From positions 1 through 52,623 of the forward strand of contig JAJPJN010000183.1 in assembly GCA_021324185.1 (NCBI GenBank): 52,623 bases of DNA, written 5' to 3'. The position numbers were made by a program, and so were the translations under genes. Position 1 is the stretch's first letter; each line of letters opens with the position of its first letter. Positions 8,735-17,212 of the stretch are shown here, piece by piece. The notes beneath the pieces are model-generated. The model made no database searches. It was not told the origin of the DNA and saw only the letters and a list, made by a program, of their open reading frames with translations. This DNA is from Terriglobia bacterium. GTDB taxonomy: Bacteria > Acidobacteriota > Terriglobia > Bryobacterales > Bryobacteraceae.

Positions 8735-8942
8735 TGCTCAAAAAGGATATCGTAAGCGCTTTCATAATTTGCCGGTGACAGTTTCCACAGATCTTTTTTC
8801 TCGCTCCATATCTTCTGCTTACGGCCAAAAAATTTTTTCCACAGTTCGTTTTCGCCCTTGCACGTGCTACGTTTTGTGCAGGCTCGCACGAGGCGTTGTT
8901 CCTCTTGCGGGCCATTTTTATTTGCAAAAGGAGCAAACCAAC
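8735..8942. promoter_or_regulatory. Divergent intergenic region with paired TTTCCACAG motifs
   Basis: This 208-base gap separates the start of the arabinose operon (-) from an ANRANAQ-type gene (+) and must hold both promoters. The motif TTTCCACAG occurs twice, at 8782-8790 and 8836-8844, in AT-richer sequence with T runs. The motif resembles a relaxed DnaA box, but two copies alone are weak evidence. A good ribosome site (AAAAGGAGC) precedes 8943. I see no confident sigma-70 hexamers and no arabinose-regulator operator I can name. Confidence 0.4.
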
Positions 8943-9638
8943 ATGTCTAAGAATGCAATCGTGCCCGCTGTTCCGCAAACTCAGAGTCCCTCAGCCATCT
9001 CTCCGGCCCAACTCGCTGCCAACCGAGCTAACGCGCAACTCTCCACCGGCCCCCGCACCGAAGCCGGCCTCGCGAAATCTTCTAAGAATGCAGTGAAGTC
9101 AGCTCTTACCGGGCGCACCGTCCTTCTCCCAACCGACGATATCGAAGAATACGCCCGCTTTCTGGCGGATTTCGAGCAGCATCACAAACCTGTCGGCCCT
9201 ATCGAATCCGAGTTGCTGCAAATTATCGTAGATTGCCACTGGCGCCTGCGCCGCATCCAGGAACTCGAATACGCGCTCTACGCCCACGGCGAAGAGCAAT
9301 TCGCGGAAGCGTTTGCCGACCTGCCGCCGATGGACCAACGCAGCAAAATCGTTCTGCAAACACACCTGACCTATCAGAAGGAACTGCGCAATCTGCACAT
9401 CCAGGAAGCGCGCCTCGATCGCAAGCGCCGCCAAGCCCTCAAAGAACTCGAAGAACTTCAATCCGAACGCCGCAAACAGACCCGCGAGGCCGACGAAGCA
9501 GCCGCTTCAAATTCCGGCGATCTCTCCGGCATCGCGCTCTTCCAGTCCGAAGCCGAGTTTTTCGCAGCCCTCGATGCAGGCTACGTTCCGCCCGACATTG
9601 CGGCCCGCCTCCAAGCCCTAGCCCAACCCGCCGGTTAA
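8943..9638 (+). CDS. Conserved hypothetical protein (ANRANAQ/STGPRT type)
   Basis: A 231-residue soluble protein. The region around residues 19-48 carries AANRANAQLSTGPRTEAGLA, then NAVKSALTG, a signature I recognise from abundant hypothetical proteins in Acidobacteria and Planctomycetes whose function is unknown. The middle and C-terminal parts are highly charged and probably helical or coiled coil (DRKRRQALKELEELQSERRK). The frame is open far upstream, but the ATG at 8943 is preferred because AAAAGGAGC lies at ideal spacing and the family signature begins soon after. A two-hairpin repeat follows the gene. I do not assign a function. Confidence 0.85.
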   Translation: MSKNAIVPAVPQTQSPSAISPAQLAANRANAQLSTGPRTEAGLAKSSKNAVKSALTGRTVLLPTDDIEEYARFLADFEQHHKPVGPIESELLQIIVDCHWRLRRIQELEYALYAHGEEQFAEAFADLPPMDQRSKIVLQTHLTYQKELRNLHIQEARLDRKRRQALKELEELQSERRKQTREADEAAASNSGDLSGIALFQSEAEFFAALDAGYVPPDIAARLQALAQPAG

Positions 9639-9669
9639 CCAAAATGGCTTCGTTTTTTCAAATGACGTT

Positions 9670-9714
9670 GTGGGGCCAGCCTTTCAGGCTGCCGCCGCCT
9701 TTCCAGGCGGCGCC
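9670..9714. repeat. Dispersed two-hairpin repeat, copy 2
   Basis: Same architecture as the copy at 1461-1506: GTGGGGCC, a first hairpin (AGCCT-TTC-AGGCT) and a second hairpin (GCCGCCT-TTCC-AGGCGGC). It lies between the end of the ANRANAQ-type gene and the APC permease, about 32 bases past the stop. The flanking CTTCGCGCTTCCC also loosely resembles the sequence after copy 1. It may act as a terminator for the upstream gene or be a REP-like mobile palindrome. Confidence 0.7.
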
Positions 9715-9758
9715 GTCCTGCTTCGCGCTTCCCCTCCTCCCATGTACAGTAAGCCTTA

Positions 9759-11255
9759 ATGGATCATTCCGTCCCGGTAACTGACCGCGCCTCCAAAACC
9801 ACCGGCTTCATTCGCGAATTAGGGCTCTTCGATTCCGTCATGATCGTCATCGGCACCATGATCGGTTCCGGTATCTTCATCGTCCCGGCCGATATGGCGC
9901 GCACCATCGGAAGCAGCGGCTGGCTGCTCATGGCCTGGGTCGTCACTGGCGTACTCACCATCGCCGCCGCCATCTCTTATGGCGAACTCGCGTCCATGAT
10001 TCCCGAAGCGGGTGGCATGTACGTCTATCTGCGCGAAGCGTTCTCGCCCATCTGGGGCTTTCTCTACGGCTGGACCCTGTTTACTGTGATCCAGACCGGC
10101 ACCATCGCGGCCGTCGCCGTCGCATTCGCGCGCTATGCGGGCATTCTCTTTCCCGCCATTTCCGAAACGAGCTACATTGTTCCTCCCATCCATCTCTCGT
10201 CCGGTTACGCCATCTCACTCTCGACAACGCAACTGCTCGCCATTGCAGTCATCGCGCTGCTGACCTGGACCAACAGTCTCGGCATCAAGTACGGCAAAAT
10301 CGTTCAGAATTTGTTCACGGTCGCCAAAACCGGCGCCCTTCTCGGCTTGATCATTCTCGGCGTCTTCATCGGCCGCAATGCCGCCGCCATTCACGCCAAC
10401 TTCGATCATTTCTGGCAGCAGAGCAACCTCACGCCAATCACGGCCGGATTCACCGCCGCCACCACCTTCGGCCTCTTCATCGCCATCTGCGTCTCGCAAT
10501 CCGGCTCGCTGTTTTCGGCCGATTCCTGGCATGACATCACCTTCGCTGCCGGCGAGGTCAAAGATCCCAGGCGCACCTTGCCGCGCGCCCTCATCATCGG
10601 CACGGTAGTCGTCATCGCGCTTTATCTGCTGGCCAACGTGGCGTATCTCCTGACACTGCCTTTATCGGCGATTCAAAACGCGCCGGCCGACCGCGTCGCC
10701 ACAGCAGTTGTCGACGCCATCGCGCCCGGATTCGGCGGCATCGCAATGGCCATTGCCATCATGGTCTCCACCTTCGGCTGCGATAACAGCTTGATCCTCG
10801 CCGGCGCCCGCGTCTATTACGCCATGGCCCGCAGCGGCCTCTTCTTGCGCTCGGCTGGAACACTGAACAAAGCGCACGTGCCCGGCCGCTCCTTGCTGGT
10901 GCAGGGCATCTGGGCCTCGGCGCTTGTGCTGCCGCGCACATTCAATCCCGCCACCCGGCAATACGGCAATCTCTACAGCAATCTGCTCGATTACGTCATC
11001 TCTTCGGCGCTGATCTTTTACATTCTGACGATTGCCGGAGTCATCCGCCTCCGCCAGACCAGGCCCAATCTGGACCGGCCCTATCGCGCGCTTGGCTATC
11101 CCGTTGTTCCCATCATCTATATCCTCGGCGCCGCCACCATTCTCTGGGCGCTCTTCATGTATCGCCCCTCCAGCACCTGGCCCGGGCTGGTGATTGTGCT
11201 CATCGGGGTGCCCGTCTATCTCATCCTGCGCCGCCGCGGCGCCTCGGAGTTCTAA
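9759..11255 (+). CDS. APC-superfamily amino acid permease
   Basis: A 498-residue integral membrane protein with about 12 predicted helices. The first helix holds the family's GTMIGSGIF substrate-binding turn, followed by AISYGELASMIPEAGG, both typical of the LAT/APC group. It imports or exchanges amino acids, but the substrate cannot be read from the sequence. No soluble domain is fused. It begins about 45 bases after a two-hairpin repeat, so it probably has its own promoter. The next gene, a DUF2911 protein, starts 38 bases after its stop and may be co-transcribed, although no shared job is evident. Confidence 0.92.
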   Translation: MDHSVPVTDRASKTTGFIRELGLFDSVMIVIGTMIGSGIFIVPADMARTIGSSGWLLMAWVVTGVLTIAAAISYGELASMIPEAGGMYVYLREAFSPIWGFLYGWTLFTVIQTGTIAAVAVAFARYAGILFPAISETSYIVPPIHLSSGYAISLSTTQLLAIAVIALLTWTNSLGIKYGKIVQNLFTVAKTGALLGLIILGVFIGRNAAAIHANFDHFWQQSNLTPITAGFTAATTFGLFIAICVSQSGSLFSADSWHDITFAAGEVKDPRRTLPRALIIGTVVVIALYLLANVAYLLTLPLSAIQNAPADRVATAVVDAIAPGFGGIAMAIAIMVSTFGCDNSLILAGARVYYAMARSGLFLRSAGTLNKAHVPGRSLLVQGIWASALVLPRTFNPATRQYGNLYSNLLDYVISSALIFYILTIAGVIRLRQTRPNLDRPYRALGYPVVPIIYILGAATILWALFMYRPSSTWPGLVIVLIGVPVYLILRRRGASEF

Positions 11256-11293
11256 CCCGATTGAGCCTTCGATCCGCCGCATATAGTGGAACA

Positions 11294-11821
11294 ATGACCA
11301 AACGTACCGCTATTCTCGTCTTTTCCGCGATTCCCCTGGCGCTTTGCGCAGCGGCCTTTCAGCAGCAGAATCGCATCAGCCCGCACGAGACCGTTTCAGT
11401 AGATTTAAGTGGTAAACAGATTTCCATCAGCTACGGCCGGCCTTCCCTGAAGAATCGTGAGTTCGGCAAAGAAGTAGCACCCTTCGGCCAAGTCTGGAGG
11501 CTGGGCGCTGATGAAGCCACGAAATTAACCGTGCCCGCCGCAGTAAAAGTGCAGGGCGGTCCACAACTGCCTGCCGGCAGCTATTCGCTGTGGGCCATTA
11601 CCGGCCCGGACAAGTGGACCATGATCATTAACAGGCAAGCGGATGTGTGGGGCACGAATTACGACAAGTCACAGGACTTGGCGCGTTTCGATTTGCCCGT
11701 CCAAAAAACCGCGCCCGTCGAGGAGTTTACGATCACGCTTACTAAGAAGTCCGATAAGTCTGCCGAACTTACTTTTGCCTGGGGCGCCGAAAAGGTCAGT
11801 ACCACATTGACGCTCATGTAG
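11294..11821 (+). CDS. Secreted DUF2911-domain protein
   Basis: A 175-residue protein with an N-terminal signal peptide (hydrophobic stretch at residues 7-20, likely cleaved near AAAFQQ) followed by a DUF2911 domain. The family pattern is clear: ISYGRPSLKNREFG, WRLGADEATKLTVP, LPAGSYSLWAI and the late EEFTITL. DUF2911 proteins are common in Acidobacteria and Bacteroidetes and are predicted beta-rich envelope proteins of unknown function. The ATG at 11294 is chosen because it starts the signal peptide; the frame is open 33 bases further upstream without a reason to extend. tgt follows 8 bases after the stop. Confidence 0.88.
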   Translation: MTKRTAILVFSAIPLALCAAAFQQQNRISPHETVSVDLSGKQISISYGRPSLKNREFGKEVAPFGQVWRLGADEATKLTVPAAVKVQGGPQLPAGSYSLWAITGPDKWTMIINRQADVWGTNYDKSQDLARFDLPVQKTAPVEEFTITLTKKSDKSAELTFAWGAEKVSTTLTLM

Positions 11822-11829
11822 CCGCCTGA

Positions 11830-12975
11830 ATGTCTTTCCCGTCTGACGGCTCGCTTCGCTTCGAAATCCAGGCCAGATGCTCGCAAACCGGTGCTCGCGC
11901 CGGTCTATTGCACACCGCCCACGGCGCCATCGAAACTCCCGTCTTCATGCCGGTCGGCACCCAAGCGACCGTCAAAGCGCTCACCCCGCGCGACCTCCTG
12001 GATGACCTGAATGCCAAGATCATCCTCGCCAACACCTACCACCTGTTTCTGCGCCCCGGTCATGAACGCATCGAGCGCTTAGGCGGCCTGCATCAGTTCA
12101 TGGCATGGCCGCGCTCCATCCTGACAGACTCCGGCGGATTTCAGGTCTTCAGCCTCGATAACCTGCGCAAGATCACTGAAGAAGGCGTCCTCTTCCGCTC
12201 CCATCTCGACGGCGATCAGCACCTTTTCACCCCCCAGAGCACCGTCGATATTCAACTCGCGCTCGGCAGCGACATCATGATGGTGCTCGACGAGTGCCTC
12301 GGCTATCCGGCCACTTACGAAGCCGCTCGGGAATCCACAGATCGGACCATTCGCTGGGCATGCGCCGCCTTCGAGCATTACAGGAAACGCCAGAAGGGAT
12401 TACATTGCGCCCTCTTCGCCATTGTCCAGGGCGGTATGTATCCCGGCCTCCGCCGCGCCTGCGCAGAACGGCTGCTCGAACTCGAAGCGCCGGGCTATGC
12501 CATCGGCGGCCTCTCGGTCGGCGAGCCCCGCGCCTTGAGCCTTGAAATCGCTGCCGCCACCGCGCCGCTTCTGCCCGCGGACCGCCCGCGCTATGTCATG
12601 GGCGTCGGTATGCCCGAAGAACTCCCGCTTTATGTGGCGCAAGGCGTCGACATGATGGATTGCGTCTTGCCAACGCGCAATGCTCGCAACGGCTACCTCT
12701 TTACTTCACAAGGCAAAGTGGTAATCAAACAGGCCCAGTACCTGGATGACCCATCGCCTCTGGATCCGGCCTGCGATTGCTATACCTGCCGTACTTTTAG
12801 CAAGGCATACCTCCGGCACCTCCTTCAGGCTGGCGAGATCCTGTTTTCTACCCTGGCGACCCTGCACAATATACGCTACTACCTTGACATCATGCGCCGG
12901 ATGCGGCAGGCTATCCTAGTTGATAAGTTCCCGGAATTTCTAAAGTCCTGTGCCACCGCTGTCGCTGATAGCTGA
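11830..12975 (+). CDS. tgt: Queuine tRNA-ribosyltransferase (TGT)
   Basis: A 381-residue bacterial TGT, which swaps guanine-34 of GUN-anticodon tRNAs for the queuosine precursor preQ1. The catalytic Asp100 lies in TDSGGFQVFSL, and the nucleophile Asp277 in MMDCVLPTRNARNG. The zinc site Cys315, Cys317, Cys320 and His346 (CDCYTC and LHN) is intact. Length and motifs match characterised enzymes. It starts 8 bases after the DUF2911 gene and is followed by yajC and secDF, a neighbourhood (tgt-yajC-secD-secF) that is widely conserved in bacteria. queC and queE of the same pathway are in another operon at 21259-22625. Confidence 0.97.
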   Translation: MSFPSDGSLRFEIQARCSQTGARAGLLHTAHGAIETPVFMPVGTQATVKALTPRDLLDDLNAKIILANTYHLFLRPGHERIERLGGLHQFMAWPRSILTDSGGFQVFSLDNLRKITEEGVLFRSHLDGDQHLFTPQSTVDIQLALGSDIMMVLDECLGYPATYEAARESTDRTIRWACAAFEHYRKRQKGLHCALFAIVQGGMYPGLRRACAERLLELEAPGYAIGGLSVGEPRALSLEIAAATAPLLPADRPRYVMGVGMPEELPLYVAQGVDMMDCVLPTRNARNGYLFTSQGKVVIKQAQYLDDPSPLDPACDCYTCRTFSKAYLRHLLQAGEILFSTLATLHNIRYYLDIMRRMRQAILVDKFPEFLKSCATAVADS

Positions 12976-13012
12976 TCGCTGGCGGCTGCGAGCTAAATCC
13001 GAACAAAACTGA

Positions 13013-13339
13013 ATGCTGTACTCCATACTTCTCTTTCAAACGGCCACCCCGCCGGGCAGTTCCCTATTCGGCGGCATCCTTCCTGTCATATTGATGATCG
13101 CCATCTTCTACTTCCTGGTGTTTATGCCTATGCGCCGGCAGCAGAAGAACCAGAAACAGATGCTCAAAACACTCGAAAACGGCCAAACGGTACTCACCAG
13201 CGGCGGTATCATCGGCACCATTGTGGCCGTGAATGATGATACGCTTATACTGCGAATTAAGCCCGACAATCTGAAAATTCAGGTAGCCCGCAGCGCTGTC
13301 ACCAGTGTGGTCAGCACCGACGAGCCGCCCAAAAAGTAG
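13013..13339 (+). CDS. yajC: Preprotein translocase accessory subunit YajC
   Basis: A 108-residue protein with one membrane helix at about residues 20-38 (GILPVILMIAIFYFLVFMPM), then the typical RRQQKNQKQM basic stretch and a small cytoplasmic domain containing LTSGGIIGTI and DDTLILRI. It associates with SecDF at the SecYEG translocon; its exact role is unsettled. It starts 37 bases after tgt and precedes secD by 26 bases, matching the conserved gene order. Confidence 0.96.
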   Translation: MLYSILLFQTATPPGSSLFGGILPVILMIAIFYFLVFMPMRRQQKNQKQMLKTLENGQTVLTSGGIIGTIVAVNDDTLILRIKPDNLKIQVARSAVTSVVSTDEPPKK

Positions 13340-13365
13340 TCGAGTTTCCCTAGTAGCTGTTACGC

Positions 13366-14988
13366 ATGAAACGAAATTTACGCTTTAAGTTCATCTTCAT
13401 CGTGGTCGTCATCCTGGTCTGTATTTACGGGATCATTGGCGTGCCGACCAGCAAAGCCCAGCTCGTCGCGAACTGGAACAAGAACATCCATCTCGGCTTG
13501 GACCTGCGCGGCGGTACTTACCTGGTCGTGCGCGTGGATCAGCAGGATGCGTTCAATGCGCAAGCGAACGCCGATGCCGACCGCCTCAAACAGGCCTTAA
13601 CCAAAAGCGGCGTCACCTTCTCAGACATTACGGTCGATGAGGCGAAAACCCTGGCGACAGCTACCAAGGTGGCGATTGTCATTAAAGGCGTCCCGGCCAC
13701 CCAGGCCGGTATGCTCCGCAGTGTCGTGAATGACCAGTTCTCGCAATGGCTGCTCACCCCGCAGAACGCCACCGATTACCGGATGACCATCAAGCCGACC
13801 GACGCCCTCACGATGTGGTCCAATGTCCTGAGCCTGACCAAAAACACACTGGATAAAAAGATCAATGCCCTCGGCCTGAGCGAGGCCACCGTTCAGCAGC
13901 GGCGCGAGGATGCCGATTCCGAACTGCTCATCTCGCTTCCGAACGTCGACGATCCCGGCCGGGTCAAACAGATTCTCCAGACTGCCGCCAAACTCGAGTT
14001 GTACGATGTCCGCGGCGGCCCGTACGCCAGCCGCGAGGACGCCCTGGCCCAGAATAATGGCGTTCTTCCGCCCGGCACCAAGCTGATCGGCGGCCCCACA
14101 ACCGACTCGACCGCCCGCAGCGGCGGCGTCTACCTGGTCACCAGCAACCCCATCGTGCGCGGGCCGGACATTCGCGATGCCCGTCCGGAACAGGGCCAGA
14201 TGCCCGGTAGCTGGGACACCGCTTTCGTGCTCAGCCAGGATGCGGCGAAGCGGTTCTCCGCCTATACGGGCTCCCACATCGGCCAGCGGCTGGCGATTGT
14301 ACTCGACGGCAAGGTTTTGGAAGCGCCGGTCATTAAAGGACAAATTAGCGACAACGGCGTCATCGAAGGAGCCGCCAGCCAGCAGGATGCCAACGATCTG
14401 GCGCTCAACCTCAAAGCGGGCACGCTGCCGGCCGGTATCACTTACGAACAGGAAGATACCGTTGGCGCTTCGCTCGGCGCGGACTCCATTCGGAACGGTT
14501 TTGCTGCCGGTATCGCCGGCGTTCTGGCCGTTATCGTGGCCATGCTCATTTACTACAAGAAGGCCGGCATCAATGCCACCCTGGCGCTGATTCTAAACGC
14601 CATCATCCTGATCGCCTGCCTCAGTTACTTTGACGCCGTACTTACCTTGCCCGGAATCGCCGGAATCATCCTGACGATCGGTATGGCGGTCGATAGCAAC
14701 GTCCTTATTTTTGAACGAATTCGGGAAGAGTTGCGGGCGGGAAAGGCGGTTATTCCCGCGGTAGATACTGGCTTTAGCAAAGCGCTGCTGACCATTATCG
14801 ATACCCACGTGACGACGGTGGTCTCCTGCGCCATTCTGTTTTTGTTCGGCTCGGGCCCCGTCAAAGGGTTCGCCGTCACATTGGTCATTGGTCTCATCGC
14901 CAATGTGTTCACTGCCGTCTTTGTGTCCAAAGCGATTTTTGATTGGGAGCTTTCGAGACCCACTCCGGTGCGGGCTCTAAGTATTTAA
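13366..14988 (+). CDS. secD: Protein translocase subunit SecD
   Basis: A 540-residue RND-type membrane protein that with SecF uses the proton gradient to pull exported proteins through SecYEG. Visible parts: a first transmembrane helix (residues 7-27), the HLGLDLRGGTYLVV D1 motif, a large periplasmic P1 domain, then a C-terminal bundle of five helices starting near residue 384. The bundle contains TIGMAVDSNVLIFERIREEL, which includes the conserved proton-path Asp, and GFSKALLTIIDTHVTT. Its length is somewhat below E. coli SecD. It forms a unit with yajC and the separate secF. Confidence 0.97.
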   Translation: MKRNLRFKFIFIVVVILVCIYGIIGVPTSKAQLVANWNKNIHLGLDLRGGTYLVVRVDQQDAFNAQANADADRLKQALTKSGVTFSDITVDEAKTLATATKVAIVIKGVPATQAGMLRSVVNDQFSQWLLTPQNATDYRMTIKPTDALTMWSNVLSLTKNTLDKKINALGLSEATVQQRREDADSELLISLPNVDDPGRVKQILQTAAKLELYDVRGGPYASREDALAQNNGVLPPGTKLIGGPTTDSTARSGGVYLVTSNPIVRGPDIRDARPEQGQMPGSWDTAFVLSQDAAKRFSAYTGSHIGQRLAIVLDGKVLEAPVIKGQISDNGVIEGAASQQDANDLALNLKAGTLPAGITYEQEDTVGASLGADSIRNGFAAGIAGVLAVIVAMLIYYKKAGINATLALILNAIILIACLSYFDAVLTLPGIAGIILTIGMAVDSNVLIFERIREELRAGKAVIPAVDTGFSKALLTIIDTHVTTVVSCAILFLFGSGPVKGFAVTLVIGLIANVFTAVFVSKAIFDWELSRPTPVRALSI

Positions 14989-15093
14989 TCGGTGCGTTGA
15001 CCCGTCAAATTTGCCGGGCCGCCACACTGCGAATTGGGAACATTTGTTAATCGCCGGTGTCTATCTGTAGTGAATGCCGGCTTTTGAAGCTGA

Positions 15094-16344
15094 ATGGAAA
15101 TCTTTAAGAACACGAATTTCGACTTCCTGGGTAAGAAGTGGCCGTTCATCACGTTGTCTTTGCTTCTTACTGCAGCCGGCATCGCCAGCCTTATTGTTAA
15201 AGGCGGCCCTAAATACGGAATAGACTTCACTGGCGGAGCGCTCATGGATGTCAACTTCATAAAGCGGCCCCCCACAGAGGCAATCCGATCTGCGCTCCAT
15301 AAGGCTGTGCCTGGCGAGGTGGAGGTGCAGGAAGTTAACAACACCCAGGGCGCCGGCAGCTCGCAGGAAGTGCTGATCACGACCGGCGCAGCCGTAACTG
15401 ACCAGAACATCCAGACCGTTCGGAGCGACATTGTCTCGGCCTTGAACACCTCCTTCAATCCGAACTCCGGAGGGAAGTTGGACATCAACCTGGCCGGCCA
15501 GACCGATCTGATGGACCGCCTGCGCGACCCGCTCGCCGCCGCCGGAGCTTCTCTCTCCGATGATCAGTTACAGGCGTTGGTGCAGCGGATCCTCGACTAT
15601 CGCTCCGCTCATTCCGGCCTGATACACAACCTCGATGAGCTTTCTTCCGTTCAGGGTGTCACCCCTCAGGTCCTGAATGTTCTAAAACAGCAATGCTTTA
15701 CCGGCGACTTTGCCATTCGCAGCGCCGAAGTAGTAGGCCCGAAGATCGGGGCGGATCTGCGCCAGCAGGCCATCAATGTTGTCCTCATTGCCCTGGGGGC
15801 AATGTTGGTCTATATCGCCTTCCGCTTTGAGTGGATCTACGGCGTCGCCGCGGTGATCGCGGTATTCCACGACACCATCATCACTATTGGACTTTTTTCG
15901 CTATTCAACAAGCCGATTGACCTGACCGTTATCGCCGCGCTGCTGACCCTGGTCGGTTACTCGATGAATGACACCATCGTCACGTTCGACCGCATCCGTG
16001 AGAATCTCCGGATGCAGGTGCGCGGCTCTTTCGAGCACATCGTCAATCTGAGCATCAATCAGACGTTGAGCCGGACGGTTTTGACTTCCGGTTTGACATT
16101 CCTGACCGCCATGTCCTTGTACTTATTCGGTGGCCAGGTACTAAACGGATTTTCATTTGCATTAGTTGTTGGTATTATCGTCGGGACGTATTCGTCTATA
16201 TTCATCGCGAGCCCGATCCTGATCTTCTGGCAGAATCTGTCGGAGAGCAGGCGCAGGAGATCGCGGCCTGTGGTGGATACCGCCCGGGCGCGCAGTGTAG
16301 CGAATACGGTAAAGGCAGCCAAACCGGTGAAAACGGCAAAGTAG
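15094..16344 (+). CDS. secF: Protein translocase subunit SecF with periplasmic helix-hairpin-helix insert
   Basis: A 416-residue SecF, about 90 residues longer than E. coli SecF. It begins with the first helix and GIDFTGGALM. The C-terminal five-helix bundle contains FHDTIITIGLFSL and VGYSMNDTIVTFDRIREN. Between them, residues about 158-203 carry an insert with a helix-hairpin-helix look (RILDYRSAHSG, then LDELSSVQGVTPQVLNVLK), like the ComEA/GspK-type HhH. The insert lies in the P1 periplasmic region. The C-terminus has a basic Arg/Lys-rich tail. The gap after secD is 105 bases with nothing recognisable. tonB starts 50 bases downstream. Confidence 0.95.
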   Translation: MEIFKNTNFDFLGKKWPFITLSLLLTAAGIASLIVKGGPKYGIDFTGGALMDVNFIKRPPTEAIRSALHKAVPGEVEVQEVNNTQGAGSSQEVLITTGAAVTDQNIQTVRSDIVSALNTSFNPNSGGKLDINLAGQTDLMDRLRDPLAAAGASLSDDQLQALVQRILDYRSAHSGLIHNLDELSSVQGVTPQVLNVLKQQCFTGDFAIRSAEVVGPKIGADLRQQAINVVLIALGAMLVYIAFRFEWIYGVAAVIAVFHDTIITIGLFSLFNKPIDLTVIAALLTLVGYSMNDTIVTFDRIRENLRMQVRGSFEHIVNLSINQTLSRTVLTSGLTFLTAMSLYLFGGQVLNGFSFALVVGIIVGTYSSIFIASPILIFWQNLSESRRRRSRPVVDTARARSVANTVKAAKPVKTAK

Positions 16345-16394
16345 AAAAGCAATCAGTCGACCCCGGTGATATTCCGGGACGAGGTGAGTACACT

Positions 16395-17141
16395 ATGTTC
16401 GAGCAAACGTTCGTAGACGGAACAACGAAAACCAAGAAGCCCTGGACCATCGCGCTATCCCTGATTCTCCAGATCTGCATCATCGGTGTTCTGATTTTGA
16501 TTCCTCTGATCTACACGGAGGCCCTGCCGAGCGCGCAATTAAAGAGCATGCTGATCGCGCCGCCGCCTCCTCCGCCACCTCCGCCGCCGCCTCCGCCGCA
16601 GGCTCCGAAGGTGCAGCCCAAACCGGTGATCCGGCAGTTCATTGCCAACCAGTTGGTAGCGCCGAAAGTCATTCCCAAACAGATCAACAAAATTGAAGAG
16701 GCCGCGCCGCCACCCGATGCCGGCATCGGCGTAGTCGGTGGTACCGGTGAAGCCGGTGGAGCACTCGGTGGCGTGTTGGGTGGAGTGATTGGTGGTGTGC
16801 CGAGCGCCGCGCCGCCTCCGCCTCCGCCGCCCAAGAAGGCTGCCCCGGTTGGTCCGCAACGCATCGGCGGTCAGGTCATGGAAGCGAACCTGATCCGGCG
16901 CGTTCAGCCGATCTATCCGCCACTCGCAAAATCGGCTCGCGTGCAAGGCACCGTGGAATTTACTGCAACCATTAGTAAGGAAGGAAACATCGAAAATTTG
17001 CAACTCGTTCGCGGGCATCCTCTCTTGGTGCAAGCCGCGCGAGACGCCGTGTTGCAGTGGAAATACCGGCCTACGTTGCTTAACGGTCAACCAGTGGAAG
17101 TCATCACTGATATCATCGTTAACTTCACTTTGAGCCAATAG
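16395..17141 (+). CDS. tonB: TonB-family energy transducer
   Basis: A 248-residue TonB-like protein. An N-terminal cytoplasmic stub precedes one membrane helix (residues 20-40). Next come a run of about 14 prolines (residues 55-68), a Gly/Val-rich segment (GGTGEAGGALGGVLGGVIGG), a second poly-proline run, and a C-terminal TonB domain with IRRVQPIYPPLAKSARVQG, VEFTATISKEG and WKYRPTLLNGQPV. It spans the periplasm and passes energy from ExbB-ExbD to outer-membrane receptors. A strong GAGGTGAG ribosome site precedes the ATG. exbB and two exbD genes follow, so the full complex is encoded here. No receptor gene is present in the window. Confidence 0.93.
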   Translation: MFEQTFVDGTTKTKKPWTIALSLILQICIIGVLILIPLIYTEALPSAQLKSMLIAPPPPPPPPPPPPPQAPKVQPKPVIRQFIANQLVAPKVIPKQINKIEEAAPPPDAGIGVVGGTGEAGGALGGVLGGVIGGVPSAAPPPPPPPKKAAPVGPQRIGGQVMEANLIRRVQPIYPPLAKSARVQGTVEFTATISKEGNIENLQLVRGHPLLVQAARDAVLQWKYRPTLLNGQPVEVITDIIVNFTLSQ

Positions 17142-17212
17142 GTTAGTTCCAATAGGTAGTTAGAGAGCATTCAGCTTAAATTTAAAAACTCGATTCAACT
17201 TAGGAGAGAAGC

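Noticed and set aside
8776-8844. Possible replication origin from TTTCCACAG (DnaA-like) motifs
   Set aside because: Only two relaxed matches, no clustered canonical boxes, and no dnaA or dnaN nearby.
16511-16864. Gly-rich 117-codon - strand ORF
   Set aside because: It is the antisense of the TonB poly-proline and Gly-rich segments.
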